Assembly (NCBI GenBank): GCA_017434455.1
Contig: JAFRFG010000028.1
Coordinates: 1-57,180, forward strand
Direction: 5' to 3'
DNA: 57,180 nucleotides
Origin: Thermoguttaceae bacterium
Lineage (GTDB): Bacteria; Planctomycetota; Planctomycetia; Pirellulales; Thermoguttaceae
The position numbers were made by a program, and so were the translations under genes. The notes below the pieces were generated by a model. That model saw only the letters and a list, made by a program, of their open reading frames with translations. It was not told the DNA's origin and did not search any database. Positions 8,753-17,400 of this stretch are shown in pieces. Position 1 is the stretch's first letter; every line of letters begins with the position of its first letter.

Positions 8753-11700
8753 TCACTCCCCGCTGAGCTCCTCCTCGATAAAGATATCGATGTAGCGTTC
8801 CAGCAGCCGCTTGAGCCGCTGCTCGACCCGCTCGCGGGTTTCGATATAGAGGTTCCCCCGAAAACGGGAGATCGGGGGGAGAATCTCCGACAGTTCGGTC
8901 CCCGCCGAGAGGACGTAGCCGCGCTTGAACATCTTTCGGATAAACGCGCGGGCCAGTTTTTCTTTGAGCTTTTCGGAGTCGATCAGTTCGGCGACCTCCC
9001 GCTCCAATTGATAGCGAACGTAGAGCTGCCAGGGGGGAAGGTTCGGGTCGTGGGAATCGACGCGGTCGAGGAACTCCTCGATCAGTTCCTTCTTGCTGCG
9101 CAGCGCCTCGTTCATCCCGATCGCGCGGATGATATTCGCCCGGCGCTCGCGCTGGCCCGGCTGGCCGGCGTTATCCCGATAGCGGTTGACCAGCTCGATG
9201 ATGTAATCGATATCGTACGAGACCTGCGCGACCAGCTCGGCCTGATAGATCAGATCGTCGCTGATATCGGCCTTGTCGCTGTCGCGCCGACGGCGGAAGA
9301 TCTCGTGCAGTTCGACGTAGTGGCCCTGATAGTCCTGCAGATCGCGGTCGGTGACGATCTGCGGATGCCGCTCGTCCCCGAATTGGTCGAACGTCTCGAT
9401 CAGGTTCTTCATCTTCAGGATCTCCCCGAAGAGAATGAAGAACTCCCGCTGCTCCATCTCGCCTACCGGCGGCATGGTATCCAAGGGGAAGCGGGTTAAA
9501 AGCTCCTCGACCAGCTCGCGGTACCCCCGTTTGTGCTCGCCGTTTTCGTCGTATCCGTCGTAGTAATCGTCGACGGTGCGCAGAAGCGCGATCCCGAGGG
9601 CCTCTTTATCGCCGAACAGGGCGATACTCTCGTCGGTCGCCTGCCGAAGGTCGCGGAAGCAGACGATCTGCCCGCAAGGTTTCACGGCGTTGAGGATTCG
9701 ATTGGTTCGCGAGTAGGCCTGGAGCAGCCCGTGATAGCGCAGGTTCTTATCGACCCAGAGGGTATTGAGCGTCGGGGAATCGAACCCGGTGAGGAACATG
9801 CTCACGACGATCAGAATATCGATCTTCCGCTCCTTGACCTTCTGCGAGACGTCTTTGTAGTAGTCGGCGAAGCTCTCGATGCCGAAGTTCGTTTGGAACA
9901 TCTTGTTGTAATCGGCTATCGCCGAGGCGAGGAACTCTTTCGAGCTGACGTCAAGGTTGGCCGCGCTGTCGGAGTTCTCCTCCTCCAGCCCCGTCGGGTC
10001 GGGGATCTCCTCGTTGGGGGCGAAGCTGTAGATCGTGGCGACCTTCAGCTGATTGCGCGGCGGCTCGTCGGCGGCGCGCTGTTGGAACGCGCGGTAGTAG
10101 ATTTTCGCCGCCTCGATCGAGCTGACGGCGAAGATCGAGTTAAAGCCGCTGGCGTACCGGCCGTCGCTTCCTCGGTGGTAGCTCTCGCCCCGGCGCGTCT
10201 TGATCTTGTAGTGCTTGTAGATGTAATCGACGACCACCTTGATCCGCTCATCCTTGAGGAACGCCTTGTCGGTATCGATCCCCGCCACGCCGGTATCGAA
10301 GAGACGATCGTTCATCTTCATCGTCGAGACATAGTCGACCTTAAACGGCAGGACGTTGTTGTCCCGGATAGCGTCGACGATGGTGTAGGTGTGGAGTTTC
10401 TCGCCGAACGCCTGCTCGGTCGTCTGATAGTCGTTCAGGGCGTTTTTCTTGGCGAAAATCGGCGTGCCGGTAAAGCCGAACAGGGAGTATTTATTAAATC
10501 GTCGGGTGATCTGCCGGTGCATCTTCCCGAACTGCGAGCGGTGGCACTCGTCGAAAATAATGACGACCGGCCGATCGAAGATCACGTGATCCCCCTTTCG
10601 GCCGACGATATTGGCGAGCTTCTGGATCGTTGTCACGAGGATCCGGCTCTTGGGGTCGCGCAGCTGCCGGTCGAGCATCGCCGTGTTGGCGGTCGCGTCG
10701 ACCGAGCCCTTCTCGAACCGGTTGAACTCCGTTTGCGTCTGGTAGTCGAGGTCCTTGCGGTCGACGACGAACATGACCTTCTCGACCCCCTCCATCTGCG
10801 AGGCGAGCTGGGAGGTCTTAAACGAGGTGAGCGTCTTTCCGCTGCCGGTCGTGTGCCAGATATACCCCCCGGCGTCGATCGCCCCGAGCTTATGGTTCCG
10901 CAGGGCGAATTGGACCCGATTGAGGATCCTCTCGGTCGCGGCGATCTGATACGGCCGCATCACCAAAAGGCGGTTCTGGGAATCGAAGACGCAGTAGCGC
11001 GTGAGGATGTAAAGCAGATTCCGCTTGGCGAGGAACGTTTGGGCGAAGTCGACGATGTCGTGGATCGGGTTGTTCTCGATATCGGTCCAGACCGAGGTGA
11101 ACTCGTACGAACCGCCTCGCGCCGGGCGGTTCGGGGTTTTGTCTTTCGCCTTTTTGACCTGCTCGCTGCGGGTGCTGTTGCTGTAATAGCGCGAGTAGGT
11201 CCCGTTGGAGATGACGAACAGCTGAACGTAATCGAACAGCCCATCCCCCGCCCAGAACGACTCGCGGCCGTAGCGCTCGATCTGGTTGAACGCCTCGCGC
11301 AGACTCACCCCCCGGCGTTTGAGCTCGATATGAACCAGCGGGAGGCCGTTGACCAGGATCGTCACGTCGTAGCGGTTCGCCCGCTTCCCCCCTTCGGGGA
11401 CATACTGATTGATGACCTGCAGCTTATTGGCGTAGATGTTCTCTTTGTTGATCAGGTGGATGTTCTTGTCCGTCCCGTCCTCCCGGTGGAGGATACGGAT
11501 ATAGTCCTCCTGAATGATCCGGGTCTTCTCAACAATCCCGAGATTGTCCCCCGCCAGGTCGGTTCGGAAGAAGCGCTCCCACTCCCCGTCGGTGAAGGTC
11601 ATGCCGTTGAGCTCTTCCAGGCAGCGGCGCAGGTTCGCCCGAAGCGCCTCCGGTTTTTTGATCGGAAGATACTCGTACCCCTGATCGGTGAGGTTGGCGA

Positions 11701-11827
11701 TCAGTTCCTTCTCCAGGGCCGCCTCGGACTGGTAATCGCCGCAGCGCCGCGGGCAGCCCTCCATCGGCAGGGCCGCCGCGACGGTTTGGCTGTCGTCTTC
11801 GAGAATGAGCTTGAATTGCTGGGCCAT
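8753..11827 (-). CDS. hsdR: Type I restriction endonuclease, motor/nuclease subunit
   Basis: This is a 1024-residue HsdR. The N-terminal nuclease domain shows the VHIELKRRG lysine motif at about residue 166. The superfamily 2 helicase motor follows, with Walker A (TTGSGKT, about residue 327), Walker B DECH (about residue 424) and FGFTGTP (motif III). The C-terminal helical domain that docks on HsdM occupies the rest. It translocates DNA using ATP and cuts at a distance from unmethylated sites recognised by HsdS. Length and motif order are normal for the family and there is no sign of decay. It is separated from hsdS upstream by 467 bp of repeats, an unusual gap within an hsd operon. Confidence 0.95.
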   Translation of the reverse strand: MAQQFKLILEDDSQTVAAALPMEGCPRRCGDYQSEAALEKELIANLTDQGYEYLPIKKPEALRANLRRCLEELNGMTFTDGEWERFFRTDLAGDNLGIVEKTRIIQEDYIRILHREDGTDKNIHLINKENIYANKLQVINQYVPEGGKRANRYDVTILVNGLPLVHIELKRRGVSLREAFNQIERYGRESFWAGDGLFDYVQLFVISNGTYSRYYSNSTRSEQVKKAKDKTPNRPARGGSYEFTSVWTDIENNPIHDIVDFAQTFLAKRNLLYILTRYCVFDSQNRLLVMRPYQIAATERILNRVQFALRNHKLGAIDAGGYIWHTTGSGKTLTSFKTSQLASQMEGVEKVMFVVDRKDLDYQTQTEFNRFEKGSVDATANTAMLDRQLRDPKSRILVTTIQKLANIVGRKGDHVIFDRPVVIIFDECHRSQFGKMHRQITRRFNKYSLFGFTGTPIFAKKNALNDYQTTEQAFGEKLHTYTIVDAIRDNNVLPFKVDYVSTMKMNDRLFDTGVAGIDTDKAFLKDERIKVVVDYIYKHYKIKTRRGESYHRGSDGRYASGFNSIFAVSSIEAAKIYYRAFQQRAADEPPRNQLKVATIYSFAPNEEIPDPTGLEEENSDSAANLDVSSKEFLASAIADYNKMFQTNFGIESFADYYKDVSQKVKERKIDILIVVSMFLTGFDSPTLNTLWVDKNLRYHGLLQAYSRTNRILNAVKPCGQIVCFRDLRQATDESIALFGDKEALGIALLRTVDDYYDGYDENGEHKRGYRELVEELLTRFPLDTMPPVGEMEQREFFILFGEILKMKNLIETFDQFGDERHPQIVTDRDLQDYQGHYVELHEIFRRRRDSDKADISDDLIYQAELVAQVSYDIDYIIELVNRYRDNAGQPGQRERRANIIRAIGMNEALRSKKELIEEFLDRVDSHDPNLPPWQLYVRYQLEREVAELIDSEKLKEKLARAFIRKMFKRGYVLSAGTELSEILPPISRFRGNLYIETRERVEQRLKRLLERYIDIFIEEELSGE

Positions 11828-11889
11828 AGGGAAACACCCGGGACTTGTTTAAGGAAATGGGAATCGGTTTGTTTACCGGACAACCGGAA

Positions 11890-12143
11890 CCGCCAAACGG
11901 AACAGCCGTTCGCCCTGCGAACCCGAGCGGATGAACGGCCAAGCCGCCGGGAACCACCAAGCGGAACAGCCGTTCACCCTGCGAACCGAGCGGATGAACA
12001 GCCAAAGCCGCCAGGAACCGCCGGACGGAACAGCCAAAGCCGCCGGAACACACCGAGCGGAACAGCCGTTCACCCTTCGAACCGCGCGGATGAACAGCCA
12101 AGCCGCCAGGAACCGCCGGACGGAACAGCCAAAGCCGCCGGAA
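11890..12143. repeat. Tandem array with 64-bp and 31-bp units
   Basis: Five contiguous units are readable: 11890-11953 (64 bp), 11954-12017 (64), 12018-12048 (31), 12049-12112 (64) and 12113-12143 (31). The 31-bp units are 64-bp units lacking the middle part, giving a 95-bp higher-order repeat twice. Every unit keeps CGGAACAGCC and a GCCGCC(A/G)GGAA-type end. The 64-bp units also carry GAACnGCCGTTC, a small dyad. Unit lengths are not multiples of three and frames across it change, so it is non-coding. It fills most of the hsdR-hsdS gap (11828-12294). Confidence 0.85.
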
Positions 12144-12159
12144 CACACCGGGGGAAAAA

Positions 12160-12296
12160 CGCCCCCCCTCAGGGGGGGGTGGGAGGGGTGACATTATCGG
12201 CTCCCCCGTCATGGGGGGCGGGGGGGGGAACAGCTAACATTGCTTCCCCATCAAGCCCAGTGACGGTCGCCCCCCTCTAGGGGGGCTGGGGGGGTC
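12160..12296 (-). repeat. Inverted repeat B, right copy
   Basis: Reverse-complement partner of 6994-7131, with the same order of G/C-run hairpins and the shared GTTAGCTG and GTCACCCCTCCC segments (read on the minus strand). It abuts the hsdS stop codon (12295-12297), just as the left copy abuts the hsdM stop. Its hairpins could terminate hsdS transcription or pair with the left copy. Confidence 0.75.
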
Positions 12297-13533
12297 AGGC
12301 GCTCTCCTTTTCGCTGAAGGTTAACAACTTGTCTCGGTAGTACTCATATTGGGCCCGGCGCATCGCCAGCTCGGCGGGGAGCCCCTGCGAAAGATCGTTG
12401 GTTAGGGCGTCGAACTTATCCAGGATGGCGACGATTTCGGATTGGACGGCCAGAGGGGGGACGGGGATTTTGTATTGGAGAATTGCTTCTTTATCACCAC
12501 GGGGCATCTTTGCCCCCCGTGACCGTTGGGTGTCATAATCAAAGAATTTGTCCGAGGATAGCTGGTAGTACAGAAAACGGGGATTGAACTGGCTCTGAAA
12601 GTCGTCAGAAAGATGAAACGCCAAAACATCGCCGTTTGTACCGCCATCGTTTGTCGCAAGCCAAATCTTTTTGAGGTACGGACGAATATTCCCAATCAGA
12701 ACGTCGTTTTTCTGATAGCGGATAAAGTTACCCGTCGCAGGAACGCAGGAAGAATTGACCTTACCTTGCTTGTCCTGCAACAGATTCTCCACACCAACAT
12801 AAATTTCTTCATTCAATTCTGACGCTGATATCCGGGTTCGTTGGTACCCCCCAATCTCACCTAGAGCCATTAACCTGACCACCCCCCCCCGTTTAACTAG
12901 ATTGTCAAACGAAAGAAGCTCGTTTCGGTAATATTCATACTGTTTGCGCCTGGCCTCCAGCTCCGCCTCCAGTTGTGCCTCTAGCTCCGCTTCCAGCTGA
13001 GTGAATTTGTCCAGGATCTCCACGATCTTGGCTTGAACGGGGAGAGGGGGGACGGGGATTTTGATCTTGGCCACATTATCCGGTTTCATCTCGACGACTT
13101 TTGTTCCCTTCGCATAACGGCGTTTTTGGCTCGCAAAGTCTTTGGTCTGGAAACAATAAGCGATGTATCTTGGATTCTCGTTGTGGTGCAATATACACGT
13201 GTGGCCACTAACCGCAATCTCGTATTGCCCCAGCCAAGCAACGGCCTTACAAACAGCATCAACGTCTTCGCTCGTGATGGCGACGATCACATCCCCAGGA
13301 TGAGCTTTTTTACTCCGCTGAGCAACCGACTCCGAAACAAAGGATATAGTCCGATCCGTGGAGGTTCGGTAGTAGGTATGAATCTGCCCATAGTGAATAC
13401 AACCGACACCGGAATCAACGAAGTCAGACTTCTGAAAACCGTTGCCGCGGGTGAACGTTCCAACCTCCCCCAGCGCCCGATAAGGCACTCCCTCGGGACA
13501 AAGCTCCTGAATCAGCCGATTTAGTTCACTCAT
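12295..13533 (-). CDS. hsdS: Type I restriction-modification system, specificity subunit
   Basis: This 412-residue HsdS has two target-recognition domains (about residues 20-155 and 215-370). Each is followed by a conserved helical region ending in a near-duplicate motif (QYEYYRNELLSF and QYEYYRDKLLTF). The central helix contains a duplicated eight-residue block (QLEAELEA twice), encoded by a 24-bp tandem repeat at 12953-13000. I use the ATG at 13531-13533 because GAGGA lies 6-10 bp upstream; an upstream in-frame start would lack a site. The recognition domains are AT-richer than the rest of the window, as is usual for exchangeable HsdS domains. The DNA target cannot be predicted from sequence alone. 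Confidence 0.93.
   Translation of the reverse strand: MSELNRLIQELCPEGVPYRALGEVGTFTRGNGFQKSDFVDSGVGCIHYGQIHTYYRTSTDRTISFVSESVAQRSKKAHPGDVIVAITSEDVDAVCKAVAWLGQYEIAVSGHTCILHHNENPRYIAYCFQTKDFASQKRRYAKGTKVVEMKPDNVAKIKIPVPPLPVQAKIVEILDKFTQLEAELEAQLEAELEARRKQYEYYRNELLSFDNLVKRGGVVRLMALGEIGGYQRTRISASELNEEIYVGVENLLQDKQGKVNSSCVPATGNFIRYQKNDVLIGNIRPYLKKIWLATNDGGTNGDVLAFHLSDDFQSQFNPRFLYYQLSSDKFFDYDTQRSRGAKMPRGDKEAILQYKIPVPPLAVQSEIVAILDKFDALTNDLSQGLPAELAMRRAQYEYYRDKLLTFSEKESA
12953..13000 (-). repeat. 24-bp tandem duplication inside hsdS
   Basis: Two adjacent 24-bp copies (12953-12976 and 12977-13000) differ at few positions and encode the repeated QLEAELEA block of the central spacer helix. The unit is in frame, so gain or loss of a copy would keep HsdS intact but change the distance between the two recognition domains. 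Confidence 0.7.
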
Positions 13534-13593
13534 ACTGTTCCTCAGTCCGTTCAGCGTTCCTATTCGTCGCACGGTTCCCCCCCTACCCCAAGT

Positions 13594-13621
13594 ATTATAG
13601 GAACAACCCCCCGATTCTCAA
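13594..13621 (-). promoter_or_regulatory. Candidate hsdS promoter with overlapping dyad
   Basis: On the minus strand TTGAGA (13616-13621) and TATAAT (13594-13599) are 16 bp apart, about 60 bp ahead of the hsdS start. A perfect 7-bp inverted repeat, GATTCTC/GAGAATC with a 5-bp spacer (13613-13631), covers the -35 element and is a candidate operator. Confidence 0.5.
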
Positions 13622-13631
13622 ACCGAGAATC

Positions 13632-13894
13632 CCCCGCAGCCACGCCCGCCCCCGCCTCAAAACAGCGGTCCTCCCCCGCTTTGGACAGCATCTGTCACAA
13701 CCTGGCTGTTTCCCCACCCGGAACCACCCCGCCCGTCAACAGCGCCGAAAGCGCGTCTGACGCCGGAAAACACGAGGTTTCCCGGTCATGTTCCGCCCAA
13801 AAAGCCCCCTCGCCGGGCTGGACAACGTTCCCCGCACGCCTTGGGAAGAAATTTTTCCGGGGATTTTTCCCTTGGGGTGCCGGGGGGGAGGGGT
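13632..13894. other. Non-coding stretch between hsdS promoter and repeat A
   Basis: I find no gene here. It is GC-rich with C- and T-runs, and the short frames on both strands lack a ribosome site or motif. Confidence 0.4.
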
Positions 13895-14243
13895 CTTTCG
13901 GTGATAGGCCAATTCACACCGACTAACCGCGGGAGGACGCGGCCGGTCTGCTCGCGTGAGGGGGTCGGTCGGTTTTCGGCCGCTGCTTCCGCTCCGTCCA
14001 GCCGCCCCCTGGGGGGTCTGTCGGCTTGCGGCCGTTTGCTGGCGTATGACTTGGCGTGTCGGCGTGACTTTTGCGGGGGGGCGGCTGGGGCGGGGGTTGC
14101 TTTGTCGTGTTGTGTTAGGTTCTTTTGTCTGCCTCCGGCGGCAAGCGCAGTGCGCTTGACCACTGCTGCCGTAGGGGGATTTATACGGCGTAGGTCAATC
14201 ACCGCGGCTTCACCGCTCCCGCTGGTCGCTGGCCGCTGGTCTG
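13895..14243 (-). repeat. Inverted repeat A, right copy
   Basis: Reverse-complement partner of 6613-6945, matching over about 340 bp with small indels. The central palindrome is CAAGCGCAGTGCGCTTG on this strand, a longer and more perfect stem than in the left copy. Together the two copies enclose the whole hsd locus. Confidence 0.8.
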
Positions 14244-14314
14244 AGCCGCACCGCGGCGAACGGCTGCCGCGAGCATTGCCAAGGGCATAGCGGCCGCCGC
14301 GCCTCGCGGCTTTG

Positions 14315-14343
14315 TTGCCTTGCCTTTATATTTTGCGTATAAT
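14315..14343 (+). promoter_or_regulatory. Sigma-70-like promoter for the protease operon
   Basis: TTGCCT (14315-14320) and a perfect TATAAT (14338-14343) are 17 bp apart, about 115 bp before the tricorn-like protease start. Confidence 0.6.
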
Positions 14344-14458
14344 CAAAACGGCCGCCGGGTTGTATCTCTCGGCGGCGCGCCGAATGAAAACAACACCAGC
14401 CGCCTTATCCGCTTATTCCGCTTGATAAGGCCCTCCCTAAAAGAACGGAAGAAAAACC

Positions 14459-17400
14459 ATGCGTATGTCACCCAAGTCTCCGCTCACCCCCCCGGCCGCG
14501 GCGCTGATAGCACTGCTCGCCTTCCTGGCGCTGGCCCCGGGCGCTCAAGCCGACGATTTCACCTGCACCAAACTGCTGCGCTACCCCGATATCTCCTCCG
14601 ACGCGGTCGTCTTCGTCTACGCCGGCGACCTGTGGCGCGCCCCGCTGGCCGGCGGCCAGGCGGCCCGCCTCACCGCCCACGAAGGGCTGGAGCTCTTCCC
14701 GAAATTCTCCCCCGACGGAAAGTGGATCGCCTTTACCGGCCAGTACGACGGCGATGAACAGGTCTACGTCATCCCCGCCGAAGGAGGCGTCCCCAAGCAA
14801 TTAACCTACTACCCCAACCCCCAGCCGAGCGCCCCGCGCCGCGGATACGACGCCCAGGTCATGGGCTGGACCGCCGACGGCCGACAGATCCTGTTCCGCA
14901 GCGGACGCGGCGGCAACGGGGTCGATTCCCTCACCGCCCTGTATACCGTCTCGATCGACGGCGGCCTCCCGGAAAAACTCCCCATGCCGAGCGCCGGGGC
15001 CGGCGATATCGCCGCCGACGGCCAGCGGGTCGTCTACTCCCCCCTGTTCCGCGACTTCCGCCACTGGAAACGCTACTCCGGCGGCTGGGCGCAGTACCTG
15101 CTCGTCTACGACTTCCAAAGCAAAACCTATACCCGCGTCCCAACCACCGAACGAACCGACCGCGATCCGATGTGGGTCGGCCAGGAGGTGTACTTCCTCT
15201 CCGACCGCGACGGTACCCTGAACCTCTACCGCTTCGCCGGGGGGGAGGTCCAGCAGTGCACCCGCCACGACGATTGGGACCTGCGCTGGGCCTCCAGCGA
15301 CGGCCGCTCGCAGATCGTCTATGAAATGGGCGGGGAACTGTACCGCTACGATACCGCCACCGGCCAGGAAAGCCGCATCCCGATCCACGTGCCGCACGAC
15401 GGCCTGGCGGCCCGGCCCGAGCGAATCAACGCCGCCGACTTTATCGAGTCGTTCGAGCTGGCCCCCGGCGGTAAGCGCATGGTCTTTACCGCCCGCGGAG
15501 ACCTGTTCACCGTCCCGGCCGAAAAAGGGAATACCCGCAATCTCACCCGCACCAGCGGCGTACACGAGCGCGGCGGCGTCTGGTCGAAGGACGGCCGCCG
15601 GATCGCGATGATCTCGGACAGTACCGGCGAGGATCAGATCTGGCTGGCCGACCCCCTCGGGAAAGACCCGCCGCGGCAGATCTCCGACTCGATGACCTCA
15701 ATGCTCCATAACCTGACGTGGTCCCCCAAAGGAAACGCCGTGAGTTTCCACGACGCCGATAATCGCCTGTGGATCCTCACCGAGCCGGAAAACGGCGCGG
15801 GCATGTGGAAGCCGACCGAGGTCGTTCGCGACCCGAACGGCGGGGATTTAAACGTCAGCTGGGCGCCGGACGGCAGCCGCCTGGCGTATACCATGGAAGG
15901 TGAGAACTACTATCGAACGGTCTGGATCTACGACCTGGCGACCGGCGAACATCACCGGGTGACCGATCCGATGTTCGATTTCCGCTCCCCGGCGTGGGAT
16001 CTTAACGGCGATTGGCTCTATATGATCGGCCAGTGCGAGTTCTATCCGCAGATCAGTACCATCGAATGGAACTTCGCCGCCAACCGTATGGACGGGCTGT
16101 TCGCCGTGGCGCTGCGCAAAGACGTCGAAAACCGGTTCGGGCCGGAAAGCGACGAGGCCGATACCGAGGACGAAAAGGACGAGGAGAAAGCCGAGGATCA
16201 AAAGCCCGAGGACGATAAGGCCAAAGACGACAAAGCCAAAGACGATAAGGCCAAAGAGGACGACGCGAAAAAGTTCGCCGTCGATTACGACGGGATCGAG
16301 GGACGGATCGTTCGTCTGCCGATGACCAGCGAGAACTACGAGGGGCTGCTGGCCGCCGACGGGTTCCTCTACTGCTTCCAGGCGGGCGCGAACTTCTACG
16401 GCCGCGACAGCTACGCCAAGACGAAGCTGACCGCGTTTAACCTGGAGAAGAAAAAGTCGTCGGTCTTCGCCGAGGACGTGACCTCCTATACGATCTCCCC
16501 CGACGGGAAGTCGATCGGCTATAAGAGCGGGGAATCGTACCGCGTCGCGGCGGTCGGCGAAAAGGCGTCGGACGACGATAAACAGATCTCCACCGGCGAT
16601 ATGACGATGGACCGCGACCCCGGCGAGGAGTGGAACGAGATCTTCAATGAGGTCTGGCGCCGGTACCGCGATTACTTCTATGTCAAAAATATGCACGGCT
16701 ACGACTGGAACAAAATCGGCGCGCAGTACCGCTCGCTTCTGCCGTACGTGGCGCACCGAAGCGACCTGACCTATGTTCTGACCGAGATGATCTCGGAGCT
16801 GTCGTCGGGGCATACCTACGTCGATAACGGCGACTACGTCGTTCCGAAGCGGCTCAAGTCGGGGCTGGCCGGGGCCGAGTTCGCGCTGGACCGCGCCGTC
16901 GGAAGATATAAAATCGCGAAGATCTACCCCGGGCAGAACAGCGAGGAGAAATACCGCTCCCCCCTGACCGAGGTCGGGGTCGACGTGAAGGTCGGCGATT
17001 ACGTTCTGGCGATCGACGGGGAGGAGCTGCTCGGCGGCGATAACCCCTACCGCCTGCTGCGCGGCAAGGCGAAGCGGACGGTTACCTGGCGGGTCGCCTC
17101 TAAGAGCGACGGAAGCGACGCCCGGGAAATCACCTATCGGCCTATCGAAAACGAGGCGAATCTCCGGTACCTTGATTTTACCCTGCGCGCGGCCAAACGG
17201 GTCGAGGAGGCCACCGGCGGCCGGGCGGGGTATCTGCATATCCCCGATATGGGGGCCAACGGCGGATATGAGTTCCTCAAGTGGTACTATCCGCAGCTGC
17301 GCAAAGAGGGGCTGATCATCGACGACCGCAACAACGGCGGGGGGAATATCTCCTCGTGGATCCTGGCGCGGCTGAATCAGCGCATGCTCGGGACCCGGTT

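Noticed and set aside
9533..12280. 915-codon open frame opposite hsdR
   Set aside because: It mirrors hsdR codons on the other strand, has no ribosome site or motif, and runs into the tandem repeat. It is a by-product of GC-rich codon use.
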